Source: DASVRZ01 sp038228695 (lineage in GTDB: Bacteria > Verrucomicrobiota > Verrucomicrobiia > Chthoniobacterales > DASVRZ01). Taken from it: a stretch of 29,463 nt of DNA. Under the pieces are notes generated by a model, which had not been told where the DNA came from, ran no database searches, and saw nothing but the letters and a program-made list of their open reading frames with translations. The stretch covers positions 1-29,463 of the forward strand of contig JBBRPA010000044.1 of the NCBI GenBank assembly GCA_038228695.1, given 5' to 3'. How positions within the stretch are numbered: the first letter of the stretch is position 1; every line of letters starts with the position of its first letter. The position numbers were made by a program, and so were the translations under genes. Below, one piece after another: positions 1 through 6,507 of the stretch.

Positions 1-2
1 GG

Positions 3-434
3 CTAAGGGGAGCAAATGAGTGGGTCTGCAGGGGCCAGATTACGAAAATGACGCAGATTTAAGGTGTAAAGTTTCTCACAAGCGGCAGAGCGGGCACCCA
101 TCAAATGAAGTGCGTCGTAGATGGCTCCACTCGCTAAATTTTGGCTTGTCGCCAGATCGAGTGCGTCCTGATAATGTTTCCCATCCAGTTCGATGAGTGA
201 GAAAGATCTCAACACAGAGTGCTGAATCATCCGCTGAACGTCGGTTGGCAGTAAGCGAGGTTTCAGGGGCAAGGCAGTGAGTGTGGCGAAAAGTTCAGCA
301 AGTCCGGGCGTCGTCAAATATCCTTGCAAAACGCCTTCGTGGACTTCGCGTAAACGCGGAAAAGCGATGGCATGATGCGGATGCTGCTGAAGTAATGCAG
401 CTACTAACACAGATGTGTCGAAGCAGACCTTCAA
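3..434 (-). CDS. vapC: PIN-domain toxin (VapC-like ribonuclease)
   Basis: This 143-residue protein begins KVCFDTSVLVAAL, the usual first strand and first acidic residue of a PIN nuclease. Further acidic positions expected of the family are visible in the AELF segment and in the SGAIYDALH segment, which matches the conserved third acidic motif. PIN toxins of VapBC modules are Mg-dependent RNases that cut tRNA or rRNA when the antitoxin is lost. The start is TTG at 434-432, and the antitoxin stop TGA (433-431) overlaps it as TTGA, so translation is probably coupled. The stop codon lies at 3-5, so the gene is complete. Its RNA target cannot be inferred from the sequence. Confidence 0.88.
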   Translation of the reverse strand: MKVCFDTSVLVAALLQQHPHHAIAFPRLREVHEGVLQGYLTTPGLAELFATLTALPLKPRLLPTDVQRMIQHSVLRSFSLIELDGKHYQDALDLATSQNLASGAIYDALHLMGARSAACEKLYTLNLRHFRNLAPADPLICSP

Positions 435-700
435 GAGGAAAGGTTCCCCAATTCACGGCTCCGCAGATCGCGTTGTTGCTCGATGAATGCCCCTGTATCC
501 CAGACACTGGGTGGCACTTCACTGGAACAAACGAGGATGCCATTTTCCTCGGCCAAAGCGGAGACTGGCACGACAGGGCGCAGACGTATTCCGTCCGCGT
601 CGATGGTGACTTCGAGTTCATCCCCCGGTTGCAGGGAAAAACGATCCCGCAAAGGTTTTGGAACTACTAGCCGACTCATTTTATCCAAGGTAAGCGTCAT
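431..700 (-). CDS. vapB: AbrB/MazE-type antitoxin paired with the PIN toxin
   Basis: The product is about 89 residues and starts MTLTLDKMSRLVVPKPLRDR, a typical AbrB/SpoVT swapped-hairpin DNA-binding domain, with LQPGDELEV following at about residues 23-31. The C-terminal half (VPPSVWDTGAFIEQQRDLRS) is the likely toxin-neutralising tail. The ATG at 700 is chosen because the domain starts exactly there; a longer reading to a TTG at 820 would add about 40 residues translated from a decayed neighbouring toxin gene. The gene overlaps vapC by 4 bp. Such antitoxins normally repress their own operon, but no clear operator is visible just upstream. Confidence 0.85.
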   Translation of the reverse strand: MTLTLDKMSRLVVPKPLRDRFSLQPGDELEVTIDADGIRLRPVVPVSALAEENGILVCSSEVPPSVWDTGAFIEQQRDLRSRELGNLSS

Positions 701-777
701 GGCAATCAAGATGCCATTTGGCAATTGAGAAGTCAAAGGCAATGGTTTTACTGAAATCGCCGACCGTTTTAGCGGCA

Positions 778-858
778 TTATTTCATCACGAAATGGCTGG
801 CATCCGTCTGTGAACCACAAGCCGCGAGGAGGGTGGAGGTATCGAGAAACAGGGTCAT
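778..858 (-). pseudogene. Truncated PIN-domain toxin remnant
   Basis: An ATG at 858-856 overlaps the TGA stop (857-855) of the small antitoxin-like gene upstream, the normal VapB/VapC arrangement. It opens a reading frame starting MTLFLDTSTLLAACGSQTD, which has the first strand and first acidic residue of a PIN domain. After only 26 codons it meets TAA at 780-778. The rest of the PIN domain (about 100 residues, including the other acidic residues) is absent; the next sequence leads into the promoter side of the AbrB-type antitoxin gene. The simplest reading is a deletion that removed most of a toxin gene and joined two modules. A functional 26-residue product is unlikely. Confidence 0.65.
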
Positions 859-1052
859 TGCCCTGCTCGAATCGCGACCATGTCGCGTTCGTCTTCTTCG
901 ATCCAACCGCGAATCTGGCTTTCGCTAAAGGTGCGGAAAGGGGGCCGATGGTTGGCTTTTCGAAGACGCTCTAAGACCACGAAAGCGACTTCCTCGAATT
1001 CAGTTTCCGGCAAATTGTTCAAGGCCTCTTCGATTTCAGCGACTGTGCTCAT
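855..1052 (-). CDS. Small antitoxin-like protein (copy A)
   Basis: This is a 65-residue acidic helical protein starting MSTVAEIEEALNNLPETEFE, ending in a segment with IRGWIEEDERD. The style is that of small antitoxins encoded before PIN toxins, and the gene is followed with an ATGA overlap by a PIN stump (778-858), so an antitoxin role is inferred from context. Residues 1-38 match the second copy at 2430-2642 in 30 of 38 positions, but the C-terminal thirds differ completely. The ATG at 1052 is preferred over upstream in-frame starts, because sequence upstream of it belongs to a non-coding repeat. With its toxin broken it is probably an orphan. Confidence 0.6.
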   Translation of the reverse strand: MSTVAEIEEALNNLPETEFEEVAFVVLERLRKANHRPPFRTFSESQIRGWIEEDERDMVAIRAGQ

Positions 1053-1264
1053 GTCTGGGAAGTTAAAGAATGATCTGCTGGTTAGCAACAGCTCGGTCTC
1101 GGCAGGAATGGGTAGCGCGGGCGTCTCGCCTGCTCTCATGGCGCGTCCCGCCCATGAGTCGTTTTCTAATGTGCCAGCATCACTTATTTTAGGGGCGCGA
1201 TGAGTGTCAGCGACGCCGCAGAGCAACGCAATTGCCGGGACAACTGCGTTCCCAAGCTGGAGAG
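961..1264. repeat. Long direct repeat, copy A (pair at 2551-2854)
   Basis: The segment aligns without gaps to 2551-2854 at an offset of exactly 1,590 bp. The core 1111-1230 differs from 2701-2820 at two positions. It covers the 5' part of the small antitoxin-like gene and the DNA upstream of it. The core contains a GTAGCGCGGGCGTCTCGCCTG stretch of the kind found dispersed between genes in many Verrucomicrobia-type genomes (from general familiarity, not a search). The GCAACGCAATTGCCGGGAC element is at 1223-1241. The terminal hairpin that is complete in copy B is broken here after CGTTCCCAAGCTGGAG. Confidence 0.85.
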
Positions 1265-1286
1265 CGTGGTTTTTTAATAGCGAAAA

Positions 1287-1700
1287 CTACTCAATCCACG
1301 GACTCAGGAGTGGAATATCATCGGGAAAATCATCGGTGTTTCGGGTAACAATGGTGAGGTTGAAATGTAGAGCGGTTGCGGCCAGGAGACTGTCCATAAG
1401 AGGCAGTTTCCGACCTTTGCGCTGGTATTTGGCGTAAAACTGGCCCCATGTTTGCATGACCTCCGCGTCCAAAGGCAAAATACGTCGAGCCGCCCAGTGT
1501 TCAATGCGGCGATACCAGTTTTCGATGTCCTGACGACGTTGACCTTGGTCCAGTAGATGAATGCCTTTGGTCATTTCGCCGATTGAAAGGGCACTTACAT
1601 AAAGCTCCGCATCGTGGTCGGAGAGCCACTGAATCACGCGAGGTTCGGGAGCTCGCTTGGAGGATTCGCTCAAAACATTGGAGTCCAACAGAAAAGCCAT
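1287..1700 (-). CDS. vapC: PIN-domain toxin (VapC/FitB-like)
   Basis: This 137-residue protein begins AFLLDSNVLSESSKRAPEP, with the first PIN acidic residue in LLDSNVLSE. SIGEMTKGI carries the second acidic position, LPLMDSLLAATA the third, and VTRNTDDF the fourth. These four sites form the Mg-binding active centre of PIN RNases, so the toxin looks intact. The order Phd-type antitoxin then FitB-like PIN protein is common. It starts 10 bp after the antitoxin stop and is presumably cotranscribed. The start is ATG at 1700. Confidence 0.9.
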   Translation of the reverse strand: MAFLLDSNVLSESSKRAPEPRVIQWLSDHDAELYVSALSIGEMTKGIHLLDQGQRRQDIENWYRRIEHWAARRILPLDAEVMQTWGQFYAKYQRKGRKLPLMDSLLAATALHFNLTIVTRNTDDFPDDIPLLSPWIE

Positions 1701-1710
1701 CGTGGGTGTA

Positions 1711-1956
1711 TCAGGAAAAAGTGAAATCGCGCGCGGGTGAGGAGTCTCGCTCCAACTGCCAGTCTTTTACCGGACAATCGCGCAGGATATCGACGAGCTT
1801 TTCCGAGGGTTGGAATCGTGAGTATTCCTCGGTGGATATCACCACGGCGATGGGTTTGCCATGCCGCGTAATGGTTTGAGCTCCCTGCCTCAAGACAGTA
1901 TCCAACAATTCGCTCAACTTGTTTTTCGCATCCTGCACAGGCCAAACAGTATTCAT
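1711..1956 (-). CDS. Phd/YefM-family antitoxin
   Basis: The 81-residue product contains WPVQDAKNKLSELLDTVL near the N-terminus, followed by QTITRHGKPIAVVISTEEY. This is the standard Phd/YefM fold: a helix-rich dimer that binds DNA, then a flexible tail that wraps the toxin. It directly precedes a complete PIN toxin on the same strand. The ATG at 1956 fits the family length. An interrupted inverted repeat begins 8 bp upstream (1964-1993), in the right place for autorepression by the antitoxin or the antitoxin-toxin complex. Confidence 0.9.
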   Translation of the reverse strand: MNTVWPVQDAKNKLSELLDTVLRQGAQTITRHGKPIAVVISTEEYSRFQPSEKLVDILRDCPVKDWQLERDSSPARDFTFS

Positions 1957-1963
1957 GCAGAAA

Positions 1964-1993
1964 AGCTAGAGGCTAAATCTAGCCTGTCTAGCT
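1964..1993. promoter_or_regulatory. Nested palindrome upstream of the Phd/PIN operon
   Basis: The outer arms AGCTAGA (1964-1970) and TCTAGCT (1987-1993) are perfect reverse complements. The inner arms GGCTA (1971-1975) and TAGCC (1980-1984) also pair, with TG at 1985-1986 as a bulge. Being just upstream of the antitoxin start, this is the likely operator for autoregulation by Phd-type dimers. The function is inferred from position and symmetry only. Confidence 0.6.
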
Positions 1994-2081
1994 ATTATTT
2001 GGCAGAAAGAGAAGTTAGGAAGAAGCGTAGAGAAACCGACGGGGCAGCGTATCAGGTTTTCTGGCGTGTGGGCGCACGGAG

Positions 2082-2100
2082 GCAACGCAGTTGCCGGGAC
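2082..2100. repeat. Solo copy of the GCAACGCAGTTGCCGGGAC element
   Basis: A 19-bp element, identical to 2813-2831 and with one difference from 1223-1241, sits in the gap between the Phd operon and higA. It contains the small palindrome GCAAC-GCA-GTTGC. It appears to be a fragment of the same dispersed repeat family, without the flanking core. The rest of the 1994-2116 gap shows nothing assignable. Confidence 0.6.
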
Positions 2101-2116
2101 GAGGAGACGGAGGACT

Positions 2117-2416
2117 TTATGCTGCGTTCGCTAGTTCGACGGCGGGTCGGATGGAGGAAATGAGTTGATTGCGCTTTTTGGCGAGAGCGCGGAAGTCGGA
2201 TTCGACTTGCAGTCCATGCCAAAATCCCTCGGATTGACCGAAAAAGGCTCCGAAGCGGATGGACATGATCGGGGTGACGGCACGTCGTCCGAGGACGATT
2301 TCGTTAATCGCGCGGGGTGGCACCCCGATGGCGCGGGCCATGGCGTTTTGGGAAATCCCCATCGGCGTAAGGTATTCTTCGAGCAGGATTTCTCCGGGCG
2401 TGATCGGTGGATTCAT
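2117..2416 (-). CDS. higA: HigA-family (XRE-type) antitoxin, apparently solitary
   Basis: The protein is 99 residues and starts MNPPITPGEILLEEYLTPMG, the diagnostic opening of the HigA/VapI family. The helix-turn-helix follows (ISQNAMARAIGVPPRAINEI, about residues 21-40), then GRRAVTPIMSIRFGAFFG. HigA neutralises the ribosome-dependent RNase HigB and represses the operon. A higB gene would normally lie immediately upstream on this strand; instead there is the 70-residue antitoxin-like gene ending at 2430, and no RelE-like frame is seen. It may be an orphan regulator or survive from a lost module. The ATG at 2416 is chosen because the family begins exactly there. Confidence 0.85.
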   Translation of the reverse strand: MNPPITPGEILLEEYLTPMGISQNAMARAIGVPPRAINEIVLGRRAVTPIMSIRFGAFFGQSEGFWHGLQVESDFRALAKKRNQLISSIRPAVELANAA

Positions 2417-2429
2417 GGGTTGCACAAAT

Positions 2430-2642
2430 CTATTCTGTCTCGAGTTCGTTGATTTGGTCTGCAGTGAAGTCAAATTTTGGGAATCCAAGAGGCGCAGGGA
2501 TGATTGGCAATGTGACGCGGCTTCTAACGGGCGGCAAATGGCCTGTTTTCCGAAGTCGTTCCAGCACGATGAAAGCGACTTCTTCAAATTCGTTTTCCGG
2601 GAGCTTGTTTAAGGCGTCCTCAATCTCAGCGACTGCGCTCAT
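2430..2642 (-). CDS. Small antitoxin-like protein (copy B)
   Basis: This 70-residue protein starts MSAVAEIEDALNKLPENEFE and is a paralogue of the 855-1052 product over its first 38 residues. It then diverges into a different tail rich in Pro and aromatic residues ending in FTADQINELETE. The gene is 13 bp upstream of higA on the same strand and may be cotranscribed with it. No toxin gene accompanies it. The upstream 170 bp is the nearly identical repeat, so any promoter may lie inside the repeat. The function is inferred only from similarity to copy A and its surroundings. Confidence 0.55.
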   Translation of the reverse strand: MSAVAEIEDALNKLPENEFEEVAFIVLERLRKTGHLPPVRSRVTLPIIPAPLGFPKFDFTADQINELETE

Positions 2643-2854
2643 GGGTGGGAAGTTAAACAAGGATGTGCTGGTTGGCAATAGCTCGGTCTCGGTAGGAATG
2701 GGTAGCGCGGGCGTCTCGCCTGCTCTCATGGTGCGTCCCGCCCATGAGTCGTTTTCTAATGCGCCAGCATCACTTATTTTAGGGGCGCGATGAGTGTCAG
2801 CGACGCCGCAGAGCAACGCAGTTGCCGGGACAAGTGCGTTCCCAAACTTGGAGT
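2551..2854. repeat. Long direct repeat, copy B
   Basis: This is the partner of 961-1264 in the same orientation at an offset of 1,590 bp, with only two differences in the 120-bp core. Together the copies bracket the Phd/PIN operon and higA. Recombination between them could delete or duplicate that segment. Copy B continues into a complete hairpin at 2838-2862. Confidence 0.85.
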
Positions 2855-2862
2855 TTGGGAAC
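2838..2862. terminator. Strong hairpin at the end of the repeat, next to the nuclease gene
   Basis: GTTCCCAAAC (2838-2847) and GTTTGGGAAC (2853-2862) are a perfect 10-bp inverted repeat around TTGGA. It lies 16 bp beyond the stop codon of the minus-strand nuclease gene. No T-tract follows on either strand, so it may be a dispersed palindromic repeat that stabilises 3' ends rather than a classical intrinsic terminator. Confidence 0.5.
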
Positions 2863-2877
2863 GAGGGGATAGGCTTC

Positions 2878-3795
2878 TTACATCATGCCATATCCCATTT
2901 CGAGTTTAACGATCTCAGCTTCTTTCGGAGTTAGCTCACGCGCAACCTGATGGAACATCAAGATCAGAAATTTACGAAATTTAGCTAACGCCTCAGCAGT
3001 AAAATGTCTATTTTTGTTAACTGAATCTAGGTAGTTAACTAACATAACAATATAATGCGTTGGGTTGGTATATTCTACAAGCTCGTCCCAAAGATCGTTA
3101 TTTCCGGGTTTTCTGTATCTTTTTTGAAGCATGTCGTCACAGCGGCCTTTGCAGCACCAATAAACAGTGTCGGTTGTCAGGGTCTCTTTATCTTCCCAAA
3201 GAACAAGCATGCTCAGACCAATATTCTCCTCCTGCAGCAAATCCTTTGAGCAATATTCACACGCAAGCACTTCTTCTTTAAAGTGAAGTTGAGGTTTTCT
3301 GGGATTGGCCACCGACCATTCTCGGTATGAGATTGGAAAGTAACGGCTGAAAAGGCGGTGCCCTGAATCACGTTTTAAAAGATAATTCTCGATTTTCGCG
3401 CGGTCGAATATGTAGCTTTCGATGGTCGGCGATAATTCCTGTAATTTAGTATTCAGACCTGCTGAAGGTAACGTTGAGTAAAAGGCTAGAAACCCTTTTG
3501 CTCTAGCAGCGCTAACACGGTCCAAAATACTAAGTTCGTCATCAACTCCTACTGAGTTTCTTCCATGTGCATAGTGTTTACAGCTTACCAGCCAGCGGAT
3601 TGTAGTCTCACCACCCACCCCTGTCCTGCACTCCTCGACTATCATGTCTCGTCCGGCATCGGCACCCCTACCGGGACCTTGGATTATCTTAAATCCAAGA
3701 TCTTCAGCGAGGTCACGTGCGAAGAGTTCAAAAGTGTCTTGATTACCATCTCCAATATTTGCTTTTGGCATCTCTAGAAAGTTGACCGTATTCAT
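2878..3795 (-). CDS. Mrr-like PD-(D/E)xK nuclease with cysteine cluster
   Basis: In this 305-residue protein the N-terminal third reads FELFARDLAEDLGFKIIQGP, then GADAGRDMIVEE and, after a strand, RWLVSCKHY. This is the D...(C/Q/E)xK pattern of the Mrr/restriction-endonuclease-like fold (Asp in GRD, then SCK). A middle Cys set (CEYC, then CCKGRC about 40 residues later) could bind zinc. The C-terminal region is helical and unrecognised. There is no methylase, helicase or ATPase partner, so a solitary type IV-like or orphan nuclease is the best guess. The DNA is clearly more A+T-rich than its neighbours, suggesting acquisition. Translation starts 10 bp after the lepA stop. Confidence 0.7.
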   Translation of the reverse strand: MNTVNFLEMPKANIGDGNQDTFELFARDLAEDLGFKIIQGPGRGADAGRDMIVEECRTGVGGETTIRWLVSCKHYAHGRNSVGVDDELSILDRVSAARAKGFLAFYSTLPSAGLNTKLQELSPTIESYIFDRAKIENYLLKRDSGHRLFSRYFPISYREWSVANPRKPQLHFKEEVLACEYCSKDLLQEENIGLSMLVLWEDKETLTTDTVYWCCKGRCDDMLQKRYRKPGNNDLWDELVEYTNPTHYIVMLVNYLDSVNKNRHFTAEALAKFRKFLILMFHQVARELTPKEAEIVKLEMGYGMM

Positions 3796-3805
3796 ACGCT
3801 AGTAA

Positions 3806-5611
3806 CTAATTCGACTTCAGGACTTCGATGAAGGCTTCTTGGGGGATGTTGACGGTGCCGAAGGACTTCATGCGCTTTTTGCCTTCTTTTTGTTTTTCTA
3901 ACAGTTTGCGCTTTCTCGTGATGTCGCCGCCGTAGCATTTGGCGATGACGTTTTTGCGCATGGCGCTGACGTTTTCGCGGGCGACGATTTTGCCGCCGAT
4001 GGTGGCTTGGATGCTGACTTGGTAGAGTTGCGTGGGGATGACTTCTTTGAGCTTGGCGGCGAGTTGGCGGCCGCGGTATTCGGCTTTTTCGCGGTGGACG
4101 ATGCTGCTAAAGGCGTCGATGGGTTCGCCGTTTACTAACATGTCTAACTTGACTAATTTGTCGGCGCGATAGCCGGCGTGTTCGTAGTCCATGCTGCCGT
4201 AGCCACGGGTGATGCTTTTGATTTTATCGTTGAAATCGACGACGATTTCGTTGAGCGGGAGGCTGCAGGTGAGCATGACGCGTCGGGTGTCGAGGCTCTC
4301 GGTGTGTTCGAGGAGGCCGCGTTTTTCGAGGATGAGCTGCATGAGGGGCGAGATGTATTCGTTGGGCACCATGATGAAGGCCTTGACGATGGGTTCGCGG
4401 ATTTCCTCGATGACGGAAAAATCGGGCAAATGTTCGGGGTTATCGACGAGGAGGAGTTCGCCGTTGGTGCGGAGGACTTCGTAAATGACGCTCGGGTAGG
4501 TAGCGATGATGTCCATGTCGTATTCGCGGCGGAGACGTTCCTGGATAATTTCCATGTGGAGCAGGCCGAGGAAGCCGCAACGGAAACCGAAGCCCAGCGC
4601 GACGGAACTTTCGGGCATGAAACTGAATGCGGAGTCGTTGAGTTGCAGCTTGTGCATGGCCATTTTCAAGGCCTCGAAGTCGGCGGTATTGATCGGGTAA
4701 ATGCCGGAGAAAACCATCGGATGGATTTCCTGAAAACCGGGCAACGGGATGATCGACGGGGTGCGTCCGCTGGTCAGGGTATCGCCGACTTTGATCTCGG
4801 CGGTTTCTTTGACGTTGGCGATGACGTAGCCGACGTCGCCGGGGCCGAGTGTTTTCTGGATGGACATTTTCGGCTGGCTGGGGCGGAAGATGCCGACTTC
4901 TTTAACGTCGTAGCTTTTGTTGGTGGCCATCGTTTTGATGGTGTCGCCCGCGCTGATGCTGCCATCGACGACGCGAACATAAACGACGACGCCGCGATAG
5001 GTATCGAAGGTAGAGTCGAAGACGAGGGCGCGGAGTTTTTCATTCGGCGTATCGACAGGCGCGGGGATCCGAGCGACGACGGCTTCGAGAATGTCGTCAA
5101 TGCCGATGCCAGCCTTCGCGCTGGCGGGAATGGCTTCCTCACCGGGAATCGCGAGGATTTCTTCGAGTTGCTTTTTGACCGTCGGCAGATCGGCGTTCGG
5201 GAGGTCGATTTTGTTGATGACCGGGATGAGGGTCAGTCCTTGTTTCATCGCGAGGTGGACGTTCGCAACGGTCTGGGCTTCGACGCCTTGCGCAGCATCG
5301 ACGATGAGGAGGGCACCTTCGCAAGCGGCGAGCGACCGGGAGACTTCGTAGGCGAAATCGACGTGGCCCGGGGTATCCATCAGGTTGAGTTTGTAGATTT
5401 CGCCGTCCTTGGCCTTGTATTGCATCGTCACGGGATGCGATTTGATCGTGATGCCGCGCTCGCGTTCGAGGTCCATGGCGTCGAGCATTTGATCCTGCGA
5501 TTCGCGCATCTGGATCGTCCCGGTATGTTCGAGCAGGCGATCGGAGAGCGTGGTTTTGCCGTGATCGATGTGGGCAATGATGCAGAAATTACGAGTGCGA
5601 GCGGTGGACAT
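3806..5611 (-). CDS. lepA: Elongation factor 4 (LepA) GTPase
   Basis: The product is 601 residues, the normal length. LepA/EF4 is a ribosome-associated translational GTPase affecting back-translocation or 30S biogenesis. Visible motifs are AHIDHGKT (P-loop, residues 13-20), the switch I segment RGITIKSHPV, DTPGHVDF (G3) and NKIDLP (G4). The family-specific C-terminal domain follows, with RKRKLLEKQKEGKKRMK near the end, characteristic of LepA. The ATG at 5611 is chosen because MSTARTRNFCIIAHIDHG matches the usual N-terminus; a TTG at 5677 would add 22 atypical residues. The upstream spacer (5612-5870) is divergent to the ECF sigma gene and holds two inverted repeats. Confidence 0.97.
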   Translation of the reverse strand: MSTARTRNFCIIAHIDHGKTTLSDRLLEHTGTIQMRESQDQMLDAMDLERERGITIKSHPVTMQYKAKDGEIYKLNLMDTPGHVDFAYEVSRSLAACEGALLIVDAAQGVEAQTVANVHLAMKQGLTLIPVINKIDLPNADLPTVKKQLEEILAIPGEEAIPASAKAGIGIDDILEAVVARIPAPVDTPNEKLRALVFDSTFDTYRGVVVYVRVVDGSISAGDTIKTMATNKSYDVKEVGIFRPSQPKMSIQKTLGPGDVGYVIANVKETAEIKVGDTLTSGRTPSIIPLPGFQEIHPMVFSGIYPINTADFEALKMAMHKLQLNDSAFSFMPESSVALGFGFRCGFLGLLHMEIIQERLRREYDMDIIATYPSVIYEVLRTNGELLLVDNPEHLPDFSVIEEIREPIVKAFIMVPNEYISPLMQLILEKRGLLEHTESLDTRRVMLTCSLPLNEIVVDFNDKIKSITRGYGSMDYEHAGYRADKLVKLDMLVNGEPIDAFSSIVHREKAEYRGRQLAAKLKEVIPTQLYQVSIQATIGGKIVARENVSAMRKNVIAKCYGGDITRKRKLLEKQKEGKKRMKSFGTVNIPQEAFIEVLKSN

Positions 5612-5721
5612 GGCGGAGCGTTGGGCTTTGGAAAAGGAGCGCACTATCGTGGATGCGCGCTGGATGGTCAACGGCAATGGGAATGAATCGAAGCTACCGC
5701 AGGAGGTAATGGCCGGGCGCT

Positions 5722-5762
5722 AAAGTGTATTTATAGCGGACACTTTCGTATTACATTAATAC
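5722..5762. promoter_or_regulatory. Two adjacent inverted repeats between lepA and the sigma gene
   Basis: AAAGTGT (5722-5728) pairs perfectly with ACACTTT (5740-5746) across an 11-bp spacer. Just beyond it, GTATTA (5748-5753) pairs with TAATAC (5757-5762) around CAT. A TATAAA-like hexamer for minus-strand transcription lies inside the first spacer, so protein binding here could control lepA. Both sites also sit upstream of the sigma factor gene. The role is inferred. Confidence 0.45.
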
Positions 5763-5775
5763 AGAAAAAACGTTT

Positions 5776-5801
5776 GTTTTCCATCCTCCCCGGGGGAAAA
5801 C
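5776..5801. promoter_or_regulatory. Inverted repeat upstream of the sigma gene
   Basis: GTTTTCC (5776-5782) and GGAAAAC (5795-5801) are perfect reverse complements around a C/G-rich centre containing CCCCGGGG. It lies about 70 bp upstream of the likely sigma-factor start and could form a leader hairpin or an operator. No T-tract follows it. Confidence 0.35.
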
Positions 5802-5870
5802 GATGATGGCACCTCGAGTGCTATTAAACAGTTGCTGTTATCAACCGCTCCAACCACCTCATTCCTCGCT

Positions 5871-6500
5871 ATGCTCTACACCTTTGATTCTATCTCTCCT
5901 GTATCCATCCACGAAATGTCCGACGGGCAACTTATGGACCGCATTGTCGATCGCCAGGCCGACTCATTTGCCGAGCTCCACCGGCGCTACGCAACGATGT
6001 TGAAAATCCAAGTCTCCCGGGTTTTACACGATGATTTCACCGCCGAAGATGTTGTGCAGGAAATCTTTGCCGACCTGTGGTCTTCTGCCGACCGTTATTG
6101 CGCGGAAAAAGGTAAGGTCGCGGGTTGGTTGATGACAATCGCTCGACGACGCGCGATCGATCGGCTTCGGAAATATCAATGCCGCCAGCGGGCAGAAGAC
6201 CGGCTCGAAAACGACATGGAAAAGCAGCCCGCAGCTTGGACCCACACGCGCATTGAGGGCGATATCGAATCGGCCGAGATGCAGCGCGTGATTGCGTCGT
6301 TGCTCGACCGGTTGCCCGAGGCTCAACGTAAAGTGGTGGAGTGGGCTTATTTCCAAGGAATGAGTCAGAGGGAGATTTCGCAAACCATGAAAATCCCACT
6401 CGGAACGATCAAAACCCGGCTCGATCTCGCTCTGCGAAAATTATCCGGAGCTCTCCGCGAGATCCTGAACGACACGCCCTGCCTGCCGATTACAGCCTGA
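5871..6500 (+). CDS. ECF-type RNA polymerase sigma factor
   Basis: The protein is about 209 residues. Region 2 reads FAELHRRYATMLKIQVSRVL, then DDFTAEDVVQEIFADLW and GKVAGWLMTIARRRAIDRLR, the core-binding and -10-recognition helices of sigma-70 family ECF factors. Region 4 is LPEAQRKVVEWAYFQGMSQR with the HTH EISQTMKIPLGTIKTRLDLA for -35 recognition. No anti-sigma gene adjoins it: the downstream gene is convergent with a 7-bp gap. The ATG at 5871 is preferred; a later ATG at 5916 (MSDGQLMDR) would also preserve region 2. The nearby inverted repeats could be its control sites. Its regulon is unknown. Confidence 0.9.
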   Translation: MLYTFDSISPVSIHEMSDGQLMDRIVDRQADSFAELHRRYATMLKIQVSRVLHDDFTAEDVVQEIFADLWSSADRYCAEKGKVAGWLMTIARRRAIDRLRKYQCRQRAEDRLENDMEKQPAAWTHTRIEGDIESAEMQRVIASLLDRLPEAQRKVVEWAYFQGMSQREISQTMKIPLGTIKTRLDLALRKLSGALREILNDTPCLPITA

Positions 6501-6507
6501 GTGGCCG

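Noticed and set aside
1053..1226. N-terminal extensions of the two small antitoxin-like genes
   Set aside because: The extension sequence is the nearly identical dispersed repeat seen at 2643-2816, so it is better read as non-coding.
4178..5686. Long open frame (502 codons) on the plus strand opposite lepA
   Set aside because: It is antisense to a well-conserved GTPase gene. Its translation is acidic low complexity, as expected from the complementary frame of a G+C-rich gene.
5701..5723. AGGAGG followed by ATG and a four-codon frame on the plus strand
   Set aside because: The ribosome-binding site is only 2 bp from the ATG and the peptide is three residues after Met. It is probably chance, or at most part of the lepA upstream region.
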